A stretch of 64,000 nucleotides of DNA, from assembly GCF_012911565.1 (NCBI RefSeq), contig NZ_JAAMPU010000103.1, positions 124,001 through 188,000 of the forward strand, written 5' to 3'. Made by a program: the position numbers and the translations under genes. Below, piece by piece: positions 8,734 through 16,436 of the stretch. This stretch comes from Flavobacterium silvaticum (GTDB lineage Bacteria; Bacteroidota; Bacteroidia; Flavobacteriales; Flavobacteriaceae). The notes beneath the pieces were generated by a model that made no database searches, had not been told where the DNA came from, and worked only from the letters and a program-made list of their open reading frames with translations. Each line of letters opens with the position of its first letter. Position 1 is the first letter of the stretch.

Positions 8734-9102
8734 ATGAAAAAACTAATGTCATTTTGTGCCATAGCGTTGTTCTTTATCGCGGCTTCGGCATCGGCACAAT
8801 CAGCTAAAGAAATAGTAGGGCAATGGCGCCTGGTCAGCGGAACGGACGCATCTGGAAAAGCGCTTGACGTAAAGGCCATGCACAAATCTGAAAATGTGTT
8901 CAACAAGTTCAAAGAAGACGGAACTTATATGCATGTCGCAGGTGCGAAAGTAGAGACCGGAACCTGGTCGCTTTCTCCCGATAACAAAAAGCTGACGGTT
9001 TCCATAAACGGGAAAACGACGGAATGGACGTTCGTTTCGTTCGGTGACGACAAGGCGACCATAACCGGAAACCCCGGAACGATGAATTACGTCAAGTATT
9101 GA
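8734..9102 (+). CDS. Secreted lipocalin-like protein
   Basis: A 122-residue exported protein. MKKLMSFCAIALFFIAASASA is a signal peptide cut before Gln22; there is no lipobox Cys. The mature part starts EIVGQWRLVSGTDASGK and continues in short beta strands with GTYMHV, TGTWSLSPDNKKLTV and TEWTFVSF, a lipocalin-like domain pattern seen in many small Flavobacterium proteins. Function is unknown; a small-molecule or lipid-binding role is a guess from fold. A promoter lies just upstream and a terminator is shared with the convergent VOC gene. Confidence 0.78.
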   Translation: MKKLMSFCAIALFFIAASASAQSAKEIVGQWRLVSGTDASGKALDVKAMHKSENVFNKFKEDGTYMHVAGAKVETGTWSLSPDNKKLTVSINGKTTEWTFVSFGDDKATITGNPGTMNYVKY

Positions 9103-9114
9103 CGTTGTTTAAAT

Positions 9115-9146
9115 AAAAAATCCCGGCTGTGAACCGGGATTTTTTT
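9115..9146. terminator. Bidirectional terminator
   Basis: AAAAAATCCCGG, loop CTGTGAA, then CCGGGATTTTTTT. The stem has A/T runs on both sides, so it can end both the lipocalin-like gene and the VOC gene, whose stop codon is inside the tail. Confidence 0.88.
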
Positions 9147-9594
9147 ATGGATGTTGCTGCATCTTGGCAGGATCGTCGTAATTTACCATCCAGTTGATGC
9201 CGAACTTATCGGTCCACATGCCAAAGTACGCGCCCCAGAACGTATCTTCAAGCGGCATGTTGATGTGTCCGCCGGCAGAAAGCCCGTCAAAGATCCGTTT
9301 GGCTTCATCACGGCTTTCGGCATTAATCGAAAGGGAAACGTTGTTGCCTTTTGAAAAATGCGCCAGATAGTCGGACGGGCAATCGGAACCTAAAATGGTC
9401 ATTCCGTCATCAGATACCAGGGACATATGCATGATTTTGTTGGCGTCGTCATTGGCGACTTTACCCTGTTCGGAAGGAGGCATGTCGCCGAATCGCCCCA
9501 GATAAGGAATTTCTCCGCCTAAAACGGATTGATAGAATAGGAACGCGGCTTCACAATCGCCGTCGAAGTTGAGGTAAGGAATGATTGCTGACAT
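9145..9594 (-). CDS. VOC/PhnB-like protein
   Basis: A 149-residue protein of the vicinal-oxygen-chelate fold, PhnB/3-demethylubiquinone-methyltransferase-like subgroup. The beginning IIPYLNFDGDCEAAFLFYQ, the central MHMSLVSDDGMTILGSD and the end FWGAYFGMWTDKFGINWMVNY are typical of this group. Members are cytoplasmic and mostly of unknown substrate; the name PhnB does not imply phosphonate breakdown. It is followed on the same strand, about 45 bases upstream, by the broken lipocalin-like gene and the AHSA1 gene, so the three may form one transcription unit running leftwards. Confidence 0.82.
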   Translation of the reverse strand: MSAIIPYLNFDGDCEAAFLFYQSVLGGEIPYLGRFGDMPPSEQGKVANDDANKIMHMSLVSDDGMTILGSDCPSDYLAHFSKGNNVSLSINAESRDEAKRIFDGLSAGGHINMPLEDTFWGAYFGMWTDKFGINWMVNYDDPAKMQQHP

Positions 9595-9638
9595 TTTTTG
9601 GATTTTTAGATTTTTGGAATTTTAGATTTTTGGATTTT

Positions 9639-10074
9639 TTATTCTGACTTTATCAGTTTTACAAGCGATTTTCCTCCATGTGACATTTTATAGACGGTCT
9701 CAATGGAGTTGCCGTCGATTTCAAACGTTTCTTTCCTTTTATTGGGGTTCAGGTATTTTTTCCATTTGTCACTTCGGTTCAGGCTGTCGATACGGAACCT
9801 TTTGTGGACCTCGGTCAAAATCAGCGAATCACCTTCTACAGTCCAGTTTCCGTTTACGATCATAGAGCAACTTTTCAGTTCATAGGTCGAGTCCGTATTG
9901 AGCTTAAGGGTTGTGCCGACAATCCATCCGTCGTAAGCAAAATACCGGTATGCCTTGGTAAAAAATGTTGGGCTTGTGCGTTTTATAAATTCCGGGAAGA
10001 GCTTGTTTTTCATCCTGACAACTAATCAGGGCGTGTACGCAAGCCAGTGTCAAAAATGCCGACAGCTTTTTCAT
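9639..10074 (-). pseudogene. Lipocalin-like lipoprotein gene broken by a one-base frameshift
   Basis: The start at 10074 gives MKKLSAFLTLACVHALISC, a lipobox signal with Cys19, then QDEKQALPGIYKTHKPNIF. At the run of six A (plus strand 9960-9965) the frame is lost; removing one base joins it to TKAYRYFAYDGWIVGTTLKL and the rest of a beta-rich domain ending SLVKLIKSE at 9639. Read separately, the second part (from 10013) has a poor N-terminus, KNKLFPEFIKRTSPTF, that is just the out-of-frame reading of the same stretch. The restored protein would have about 144 residues. Its start lies 13 bases after the AHSA1 stop. The break may be real, a phase-variable tract, or a homopolymer sequencing error. 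Confidence 0.75.
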
Positions 10075-10087
10075 CCCGACTTTATTT

Positions 10088-10504
10088 TCAATTCCCTTCA
10101 GTATATTTCTTAAAGTTATCGAGTATCGCCTGCCAGCCGCCGCGCTGCATCTCAATCGGATTCATGCTTTCCGGATCGAAGGTTTCGGTTACAAGCGTCT
10201 TTCCGTTTTGCCCTTCAAAAAGAATTTCGACTTTGCGGCCGTCGGCTATGGTATACGTGATTTTTTTGTGGTCGATGACTTCATCGTAAATACCTTCGAA
10301 ATCGAAACTCATGGAACCGTCTTTGGCGGCCATGGTCGATGAAAATTTCCCGCCGGTCGTCGCGTCGTTCGTCGCTTTTGGGCAATGCCAGTCATCTGAC
10401 GCGAATGCCCAGTTTACAATATGTTCCGGTTTTGTCCAGTAGTCCCAGGTTTTTTCCAGTGATGCGTCAACGGTTGCAGAAACGGTGATGGCCGATGGAT
10501 TCAT
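10088..10504 (-). CDS. SRPBCC/AHSA1-family protein
   Basis: A 138-residue START-like (Bet v1 fold) protein of the AHSA1 group. It begins ITVSATVDASLEKTWDYWTKPEHI, the classic opening of this family, and continues with GGKFSSTMAAKDGS, FDFEGIYDEV and RGGWQAILDNFKKYTE. These cytoplasmic proteins bind hydrophobic ligands; few have known substrates. In flavobacteria they often sit next to VOC and GNAT genes, as here. It is the first gene of the short leftward run AHSA1 - lipoprotein - VOC. Confidence 0.85.
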   Translation of the reverse strand: MNPSAITVSATVDASLEKTWDYWTKPEHIVNWAFASDDWHCPKATNDATTGGKFSSTMAAKDGSMSFDFEGIYDEVIDHKKITYTIADGRKVEILFEGQNGKTLVTETFDPESMNPIEMQRGGWQAILDNFKKYTEGN

Positions 10505-10580
10505 ACGTGTGATTTTAAATTAGCAGCCCTAAAGTAAGTGAAATTTGTGAATTGGCGAATACGATTTCGTTTCGGCTGTA

Positions 10581-11096
10581 TTACGTTTTTGTCGAATACC
10601 AGACTGCCGTTGTTCCGTGGGCTTCGAACTCATGTGAAAATGCCAGGCCGATTTTTTCCAGAACCTTGATCGATGCTATATTTTCTTTCAAAGCCCTTCC
10701 GATTATCTCATCCATCTTTAATTCCGTCAAGCCTATTTCGAGGCATTTCGATGCAGCTTCGGTGGCATATCCAGTATTCCAGAATTTTCTAAAAAACCGG
10801 AAACCAATGTCGCAGTTTCCATTTTCAAGTTTGAGCCCGCACCAACCGAGGAATTCGTCGTCCTGTTTGCGGATTACGGCCCATCGTCCCATTCCGGTTT
10901 TTTGATAGGCATCATAAGTTGAAATGAACTGAGCGGCTTCTGTTAAAGAAATAAAAGCGACGTCGCCTGTATATTGGATAACCAATGGATCATTATTCAA
11001 TTCGAATAAAGATTGGGCATCTTTGAAAATGAATTCCCTCAGGTACAGCCGGGATGTTTGTGCGATGATTTTAAATGGCGTGTTTGGTGAATTCAT
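10581..11096 (-). CDS. GNAT-family N-acetyltransferase (RimJ/RimL type)
   Basis: A 171-residue acetyltransferase using acetyl-CoA. TSRLYLREFIFKDAQSLFEL is the usual RimJ/RimL-type opening, GWCGLKLENGNCDIGFRFF and WNTGYATEAASKCLEIG include the acetyl-CoA-binding turn, and NIASIKVLEKIGLAF is the conserved C-terminal Asn-containing helix. Targets are proteins or small amines; the substrate cannot be read from sequence. It is a single gene divergent from the DUF347 gene. Confidence 0.88.
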   Translation of the reverse strand: MNSPNTPFKIIAQTSRLYLREFIFKDAQSLFELNNDPLVIQYTGDVAFISLTEAAQFISTYDAYQKTGMGRWAVIRKQDDEFLGWCGLKLENGNCDIGFRFFRKFWNTGYATEAASKCLEIGLTELKMDEIIGRALKENIASIKVLEKIGLAFSHEFEAHGTTAVWYSTKT

Positions 11097-11146
11097 AATT
11101 TATTCAATATCCGATAGCGACATTGTCCTGCATAAATAAGAATAAA

Positions 11147-11902
11147 ATGTCGAAAGTTGTCCTGAACAAGTTACCCGAAATCACGATTGCCTTTTGGATA
11201 ACAAAAATATGCGCCACCACTTTAGGCGAAACCGGTGGAGATTTGTTGGCCCAAACGCTGGATCTTGGTTATGTGCTGAGTTCGGTGATTTTTCTCTCTT
11301 TGTTTTTTGTCGCCTTCTTTATCCAGATTTCGGCTAAAAGATACAATCCGCTTATCTATTGGTTCGTAATCATAACCACAAGTACGGCTGGAACGACCAT
11401 TTCAGATCTTATGGACAGAACCCTCGCATTAGGCTATGCAACGGGTGCGTCCATTCTGGCTTTGCTTCTGGTTTGCGTATTGAGCGTATGGAAGCTCAGC
11501 GAAAAATCACTTTCGGTAACTTCCGTGAGATCCGTAAAGGCCGAACGTTTTTATTGGGCAGCTATCCTGGTGTCCAATACGCTCGGGACGGCCCTGGGCG
11601 ATTTTTTGGCCGACAATTCCGGACTTGGCTTTTCAGGTGGTGCCATGCTGATAGGTTCGTTGTTGCTGCTGATTGTCCTGGCGCATTATTTTACACGAAT
11701 TTCCGGTGTCGTATTGTTCTGGAGTGCGTTTGTACTGACGCGTCCGTTTGGGGCGACATTCGGGGATTATCTTACCAAACCAATCGATAAAGGCGGCCTT
11801 GATGTAGGAACGACTCTGTCGTCTGCATTGCTTTTTTGCGTAATGGCAATCCTCGTTTGGCGTGAATACAAAACCGTTATAGGTAAAGAAAAAACAAGTT
11901 GA
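11147..11902 (+). CDS. DUF347 (COG4705) membrane protein
   Basis: A polytopic membrane protein of 252 residues built from four repeats. Each repeat has a helix pair joined by a short motif rich in Gly, Thr and Asp: TTLGETGGD, TSTAGTTISDLMD, TLGTALGDFLAD and RPFGATFGDYLTK. These are the marks of DUF347 repeats (COG4705). The family has no established function; conserved acidic residues in membrane turns would suit ion binding, which is inference. The ATG at 11147 is chosen because the eight residues before it (MSCINKNK) are not typical and MSKVVLNKLPEITIAFW is. Its stop abuts the stop of the convergent esterase gene. Confidence 0.8.
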   Translation: MSKVVLNKLPEITIAFWITKICATTLGETGGDLLAQTLDLGYVLSSVIFLSLFFVAFFIQISAKRYNPLIYWFVIITTSTAGTTISDLMDRTLALGYATGASILALLLVCVLSVWKLSEKSLSVTSVRSVKAERFYWAAILVSNTLGTALGDFLADNSGLGFSGGAMLIGSLLLLIVLAHYFTRISGVVLFWSAFVLTRPFGATFGDYLTKPIDKGGLDVGTTLSSALLFCVMAILVWREYKTVIGKEKTS

Positions 11903-12724
11903 TCAGTTCGCTTCGTTTAGTTTGAGCAGGCGGTTGACTTCTTTGATCAGCAATGGAAAAGCCGGATAGGGCATACCACCGTGGTCGTATCCGTCGAGTT
12001 CGAGCAATCGCGTCTGTTTGTGGCCGTTGATTTTCATCATACGCGCCAGGTAAGCGTTTTCCTCATACCGGCCCAGCATTTCCAGTTCGCGGTCGCCAGT
12101 GATGAGCAACAAAGGCGGTGCATCGGCACGGACGAAAAACAAAGGCGCATATTCGTCGATTGTGGGTTGGGTATCGGGAATGTTTTGTTCCTTTCTTTTG
12201 GTAAAGTGCGTCACGGTTTGTGCGCTGAACGGAATCAGTCCCGCAATTTTATTCGCGTCAATCCCATACGCCTGCAGGTATTTTTTATTCAGGCCGACCA
12301 TCAGATCGAGATAACCGCCGGCCGAATGCCCCGACAGGAAAATCTTATCCGGATCGGCTCCGTTGTATTTCGAAATATTCTTGAACGTCCAGGCAATCGC
12401 GGCCGTGGCATCGTCAATGATATCGGCGACTTTTGCTTTTGGGCTAAGCCTGTATCCGACACCCACGATGGCAAATCCCTGATTCTTCAAAGCCTCCGGA
12501 ATTTCTTTTTCGCCTCCTGTCAAACCGCCGCCGTGGAACCAGATGATCGTGGCTTTTGGTTTGGCATCGGTCGGATAATAGACGTCCACCTTGCATCGCT
12601 CCAGAATATACGCATCGGTTTTTTTGCCTTCGTAATAATCGATGCCCGTGACGGTTTTGTATGTCGTCTGTGCCAGGATCGTCGCGGGAAGCGCAATGAG
12701 CAAGAGTAGGATCAGCCGTTTCAT
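11903..12724 (-). CDS. Secreted alpha/beta hydrolase (esterase/lipase type)
   Basis: A 273-residue exported serine hydrolase of the hormone-sensitive-lipase/carboxylesterase group. A signal peptide ends near ATILAQ (residue 19). HGGG at 64-67 is the oxyanion hole, GHSAGG at 132-137 holds nucleophile Ser134, TGDREL near 220 probably gives the acid, and GYDHGGM near 250 the His. The expected substrate is an ester of a short-chain acid or acetylated carbohydrate, but this is inferred. Its ATG overlaps the stop of the upstream DUF1456 gene (ATGA, 12721-12724), so the two are translationally coupled. Confidence 0.85.
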   Translation of the reverse strand: MKRLILLLLIALPATILAQTTYKTVTGIDYYEGKKTDAYILERCKVDVYYPTDAKPKATIIWFHGGGLTGGEKEIPEALKNQGFAIVGVGYRLSPKAKVADIIDDATAAIAWTFKNISKYNGADPDKIFLSGHSAGGYLDLMVGLNKKYLQAYGIDANKIAGLIPFSAQTVTHFTKRKEQNIPDTQPTIDEYAPLFFVRADAPPLLLITGDRELEMLGRYEENAYLARMMKINGHKQTRLLELDGYDHGGMPYPAFPLLIKEVNRLLKLNEAN

Positions 12725-13167
12725 TTTTTCTTCTTGATCGTGAATTTTACGTTCTCTACGGGGCTTTTCGGTTTGTCGTTGAATTTCTTAAACGGTTTTT
12801 TGGCCGATGGTTTTGCTGATGAAGCCGCCGGTTTGGATCCGGCAGGTTTCGCCGGTCGTTTGGGCGCGTCGTCCGACTTTGGCAATTTCGGCTGGGCTTT
12901 TACCGATGCGGCATTGGCAGCGATCACCTCACGCGGATTTTTCGGGTTCTCTTTGGTTCCGCGCAAATGGATGACCAGCCCGTTAAGGAAATTGCGCAGC
13001 ACCTGGTCCCCGCATTCCATGAAATTCGGATGGTCTGCATTGCGGAACATATTCCCGATTTCACCCTTGGACATCCTGAAGTCCACGAGTTCCATTATTT
13101 CTACGATCTGGTCGTCGCGCAATTGGAGGGCGACGCGGAGTTTTTTGAAGATGTCGTTATTGTTCAA
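12721..13167 (-). CDS. DUF1456 protein with lysine/proline-rich tail
   Basis: The first ~90 residues match the DUF1456 (YehS-like) pattern: NNDIFKKLRVALQLRDDQIV, then MSKGEIGNMFR and FLNGLVIHLRG. In E. coli YehS this unit is repeated; here there is one complete copy and a second part replaced by a low-complexity tail rich in Lys, Pro, Ala and Ser (KPAGSKPAASSAKPSAKKP) ending in KKKK. The basic tail suggests contact with nucleic acid, but the function of the family is unknown. It overlaps the esterase gene by four bases. Confidence 0.75.
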   Translation of the reverse strand: MNNNDIFKKLRVALQLRDDQIVEIMELVDFRMSKGEIGNMFRNADHPNFMECGDQVLRNFLNGLVIHLRGTKENPKNPREVIAANAASVKAQPKLPKSDDAPKRPAKPAGSKPAASSAKPSAKKPFKKFNDKPKSPVENVKFTIKKKK

Positions 13168-13336
13168 GACTGTATGTTTTATGTATTACGGCGGGTTGCA
13201 CTTCGTTGGATTTGACTGCAGACTTCCGGCTTTGACAAAGTTAATGTATTGCTTCCAACTTTGATAGATTGAATTGGTCAGAAGGATTGGTTCGGTACTA
13301 TTTGGATAAAAGACTGTCTGCCAATCTATACATCTG

Positions 13337-13366
13337 TTGACAGATTGCACAAAACGTTTATATTTG
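13337..13366 (+). promoter_or_regulatory. Promoter of the gene at 13454
   Basis: TTGACA at 13337, with 19 bases between TTG and TATATTTG (13359-13366), an exact match to TAnnTTTG. The predicted leader is about 80 bases. Confidence 0.65.
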
Positions 13367-13453
13367 GATTTTTAGTCGTATGGCTGAATTAGCTATTGCT
13401 CAAAACGGATACATATCGCTTAATCCACTATATATAGAATAAACCTGGCACAG

Positions 13454-14485
13454 ATGAAAAAACTTTACATTTCCATCATAATCCTTTTGACGTTGAACTC
13501 AAGATCCCAGACGGTTTCCACTTTTTTGGAGTCGAATGAAAATGTCCTGAATGCGCTGAACATCGAAGACAATGATCTCTATGCTGCGGGCTCAGGGCTT
13601 ATCGTCAAAAAAAATATATCTTCGGCGGGTAGTTCTTTTACGTCCTCCTATATCGGAGGTTCGGGATACAGCGGGATATGTACGATAGGCGATGATACTT
13701 ACATCTCTAAAAATTCGAACGGAGACCCCGGAATTTACAAATGGAACCAAAGCAATTCACAATTCCAGCTTGTGTTGAGCTCATCAACTGTTGGCGGACT
13801 GGCTCATCGGGGTGAAGAATTGTATACGCGAGATGTCGATCAAATCTTTAAGGTTGACTTCTCTACTACACCGGCCACACTTGTGGAAATAGCCAACAAC
13901 CTTACGGGTACGACATTCTTTTCCAGATTGGGGCTGAAGATTTACGGTGACTACCTGTATGTGAAAGAACTATCTGGGATCTCGCGGATAGACCTCAATT
14001 CTCCGGATTATCAAAAAGAATTCGTGGTTCCCTGTACAGGGAACAGCTTTGTCAAAGCAGCTGATTCCGTTTTTTATGTAACCCAGGGCAATGGTGTAAA
14101 TATCGTCGACTCGGGCTCAGGAACTTCGAGTTTATTGGTCAATCTTCCCGGTTTTATTGGCACAAACGATATTGTATTGAAGGATAATAGTTTGTTCGTT
14201 ACGGCAATTGAAGGCAATTACGACCAGGTTGCACGCATCGATCTGGAGGATTTAAGTGTTATGGATACCGAAACCGGAAAATTTGTCGTGTATCCGAATC
14301 CTTCGCGTGATGTACTCAGAATAAAATCCCGGCAAAATCCCGAATCGGTTTCCATTATAACCCAGAACGGACAACTTGTAAAGACTTTGCCATTGCAATC
14401 GGACCAAATCGATATCTCCGGTCTTTCAAAAGGCATCTATTTTATAAAATGCGGGGACAGTTACAGCCGGTTTGTCAAAGAATAA
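13454..14485 (+). CDS. Secreted protein with type IX secretion sorting domain
   Basis: A 343-residue exported protein. Residues 1-19 form a signal peptide ending SRSQ. The middle has repeated blades with motifs such as NDLYAAGSG, GDDTYISK, GEELYTRDVDQIFKVDF and GDYLYVKELSGISRIDL, suggesting a beta-propeller, perhaps six blades. From about residue 270, VVYPNPSRDVLRI, SIITQNGQ and ISGLSKGIYFIK form a Por/T9SS type A sorting domain. The product should pass the outer membrane and be placed on the surface or released. No catalytic motif is seen; binding to a polymer or surface is a guess. Confidence 0.82.
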   Translation: MKKLYISIIILLTLNSRSQTVSTFLESNENVLNALNIEDNDLYAAGSGLIVKKNISSAGSSFTSSYIGGSGYSGICTIGDDTYISKNSNGDPGIYKWNQSNSQFQLVLSSSTVGGLAHRGEELYTRDVDQIFKVDFSTTPATLVEIANNLTGTTFFSRLGLKIYGDYLYVKELSGISRIDLNSPDYQKEFVVPCTGNSFVKAADSVFYVTQGNGVNIVDSGSGTSSLLVNLPGFIGTNDIVLKDNSLFVTAIEGNYDQVARIDLEDLSVMDTETGKFVVYPNPSRDVLRIKSRQNPESVSIITQNGQLVKTLPLQSDQIDISGLSKGIYFIKCGDSYSRFVKE

Positions 14486-14578
14486 AATTTTTGTACACGA
14501 TTTCCGGAAGCGCTGATTTCCAGAATATTTATTTTCCTTCCAACCTTTTGTGCGTTTTTGGCATCTGTACAAAAAAGA

Positions 14579-14638
14579 TGTGGCAATTGCTATTGTGGAC
14601 TTTTAAAAATCCACAGTTCGCATATCCACAAAAAAAAC
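14579..14638 (+). promoter_or_regulatory. Nested inverted repeat before the HTH gene
   Basis: TGTGGCAATT, then TTGTGGACTTTTAAAAATCCACA, then ATATCCACAA. The inner pair TGTGGA/TCCACA and an outer pair TGTGG/CCACA form a nested palindrome ending six bases before the ATG at 14644. A near-identical arrangement is at 21241-21296. It could be an operator for the HTH protein or an RNA structure that covers its start. Confidence 0.7.
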
Positions 14639-14643
14639 AGATC

Positions 14644-15165
14644 ATGTACAGACCAAATGCCTTATTCCGAATTTCACTCGGGATATCCCAACAACAAATG
14701 GCCACGCTGCTCAATGTGGGCAGATCGCTTTACACGATGTACGAACTCGGCAAGCGCAACCTGCCTGAACCTGTGACAAAAAAACTGATTGGCCTCAAGG
14801 CAGGAATGGAGAGGCAGGCAATCCAACTCAAAAAACCGACACCATTACAACAAAAGCAATGGCGAAAGCACCTCGAAAAAAAACGGGCTGAAAACAAAAA
14901 CCGGCGTGACATCCTGGCGTATCATATCTCGAAAGCCCAAGACCGGCAACAGATGAATGATACGCGTGAAAATCTGGTCGGGATGCTTAAAAAGCGGGCA
15001 TCGAAAAAGCGACATGAGATAGAAACAGTGAAGTCTATTGCGGTGGCTGTGACTGAGATGCAACGGGATTGGATGCGGCTGGAAGAACTGAAGCGGACGC
15101 TGAATATTTTGGAATTTGAGCGTGGGGATTTGGAGCAGCGGTTGAAAGTTTTGGAGGGTGGGTAG
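14644..15165 (+). CDS. Helix-turn-helix protein with long basic coiled coil
   Basis: A 173-residue protein. Residues 1-40 (FRISLGISQQQMATLLNVGR, then LYTMYELGKRNLP) look like a Xre-type helix-turn-helix. Residues 60-173 are a highly charged, helical stretch (QQKQWRKHLEKKRAENKNRR, EMQRDWMRLEELKRTLNILE) that should form a coiled coil. The ATG at 14644 gives a sensible HTH start; an open frame extends 65 codons further upstream but covers the nested palindrome. A DNA-binding role is inferred. Base composition is host-like, unlike the AT-rich genes that follow, and the TIR gene 78 bases downstream has its own promoter. Confidence 0.72.
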   Translation: MYRPNALFRISLGISQQQMATLLNVGRSLYTMYELGKRNLPEPVTKKLIGLKAGMERQAIQLKKPTPLQQKQWRKHLEKKRAENKNRRDILAYHISKAQDRQQMNDTRENLVGMLKKRASKKRHEIETVKSIAVAVTEMQRDWMRLEELKRTLNILEFERGDLEQRLKVLEGG

Positions 15166-15175
15166 GGGGGTGACG

Positions 15176-15203
15176 TTGGGTTGAGAAAAAATAGTTATGT
15201 TTG
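15176..15203 (+). promoter_or_regulatory. Promoter of the TIR gene
   Basis: TTG (15176-15178), a 17-base spacer and TATGTTTG (15196-15203), an exact match to the flavobacterial consensus. Transcription should begin about 30 bases before the TIR ATG at 15244. Confidence 0.65.
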
Positions 15204-15243
15204 TATGTGGGATAAAAAAATATTGATTAGCTATTTATATTAA

Positions 15244-16032
15244 ATGAGTAAACCAAAAATTTTTATCAGTCATATTAGTGAAGAATCCGGATTCGCTAAT
15301 AATCTAAAAGAATGGATAGATGATACTTTGTTGGGGGGTATTGATTTGTTCGTAAGCAGTGACGATGGGTTGAGTATACCTTTGGGATCGGAGTGGTTGG
15401 AACGGATAAGAAAATCTCTAGAAGACTCTACTATAATGCTAGTCCTCATTTCGCATCAAAGCAAAAATCGAAAATGGATTTATTTTGAATCTGGCGCTGG
15501 CTACATTAAAGGAATTCCAGTTATACCTATTTGTATAGGAGGAATAAGTAAAAATGAATTGCCGATTCCGTTAAATGCTCTTCAGGCAATAGTATTGCCT
15601 AATTTTGATAATGAAAAAAAACTAATAGATTTGATAGCTAAAAGTGCGGGTTTAAAGACGCCTAAATCTATTAGTCAACTTGAATTTCCAAAGACAAAAA
15701 TAGATGAGATCATTCCACCATTAACACCAATTCCAGCTATAAATATTTCCTTTTTGGAAATGGCTAATCTTCAGAAAGCACTAATAAATTTGATTAATTT
15801 TTTTGTAAAGAATGGTCTTGCAAGAAATGAAAGTTTCACCCTCACTGAAATTGAAGAAATGACTAGTGTTAAAAAGGAAAGGAAGAGAAAATATTTACTC
15901 AACATACTTGAAAAAATGTTGGAGCAAAAATTAGTTGAAAAGAGTAAAGAAAATCAAAAAACGTATTGGAGAATTACTGCAAAAGGAGAGGAAGAATTTA
16001 AAAAAATAAAAGAAGATATAGGCTCATCCTAA
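15244..16032 (+). CDS. TIR-domain protein with C-terminal winged helix
   Basis: Residues 1-135 form a TIR domain: KIFISHISEESGFANNLKEW at the start, DLFVSSDDGLSIPLGSEW in the BB-loop region, and LISHQSKNRKWIYFESGAGY with Glu82 in the position of the catalytic glutamate of NAD-cleaving TIR enzymes. A Pro-rich linker (150-167) joins it to a second domain at 170-258, whose helices SFTLTEIEEMTSVKKERKR and LEKMLEQKLVE followed by the wing NQKTYWRITAKG fit a MarR/PadR-like winged helix. Bacterial TIR proteins often act in anti-phage defence by hydrolysing or cyclising NAD. Here the partner domain looks like DNA binding, which is unusual. The gene is AT-rich (21 G/C in 15301-15360 against 30 in 14941-15000). 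NAD activity is inferred. Confidence 0.8.
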   Translation: MSKPKIFISHISEESGFANNLKEWIDDTLLGGIDLFVSSDDGLSIPLGSEWLERIRKSLEDSTIMLVLISHQSKNRKWIYFESGAGYIKGIPVIPICIGGISKNELPIPLNALQAIVLPNFDNEKKLIDLIAKSAGLKTPKSISQLEFPKTKIDEIIPPLTPIPAINISFLEMANLQKALINLINFFVKNGLARNESFTLTEIEEMTSVKKERKRKYLLNILEKMLEQKLVEKSKENQKTYWRITAKGEEEFKKIKEDIGSS

Positions 16033-16436
16033 TCGACCAGTTTAACGTCCGGAAGTAGACGAAGGAGAAAGCCTATACCCTCGAGCATTGATTAATCACG
16101 GGACTTTGAAAAAAAATCATCTTTCTGTAGCCAAGCGGAGAAAATTTTTGATCTGCTTAAAAACACCGATGTTGCAAGGACTAAATCCTTTTTCCTAAAA
16201 TTCATTTTAACGATTGTTTTCATGATTAAAAAATTTTGATTAAAAAATGCCCGGGGGTATAAGCCAACGGGATATACTCACCCTGAGTATACAAGACAAA
16301 GATATAAGTATATTCGCGTGGTTTAACAATATGTGTATATATTTAACAAATAATTAGTTCATAACGCACAATAAAATCATGAATTTGTGAATAACAAATA
16401 ATTTTTCGTGTGGTAGAGAAAGATGATATCGCAACT
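16033..16436. other. 404-base AT-rich gap between the TIR and SIR2 genes
   Basis: It holds a perfect palindrome at 16273-16291 and a TATATTTA box at 16338-16345 that could be the -7 element for the SIR2 gene. No protein-like frame of useful length is visible on either strand. The first 60 bases are less AT-rich and may be a remnant of other DNA. Confidence 0.5.
16273..16291. promoter_or_regulatory. Perfect palindrome TATACTCA-CCC-TGAGTATA
   Basis: Two 8-base arms with a 3-base centre, about 50 bases upstream of the candidate -7 box of the SIR2 gene. It has the size and symmetry of an operator for a dimeric winged-helix regulator; the TIR-winged-helix protein next door is a candidate binder. 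Confidence 0.55.

Noticed and set aside
9595..9640. GGATTTTTAGATTTTTGGAATTTTAG stretch as a tandem repeat locus
   Set aside because: The units are short, imperfect and AT-rich, and no variation or function can be shown.
14449..14643. Longer start for the HTH protein (frame open from 14449)
   Set aside because: The extension overlaps the end of the T9SS protein gene and the nested palindrome, and its residues are not typical of an HTH protein. The in-frame W-Q-x-x-L-W-T-F-K match with 21237 is kept as an observation only.
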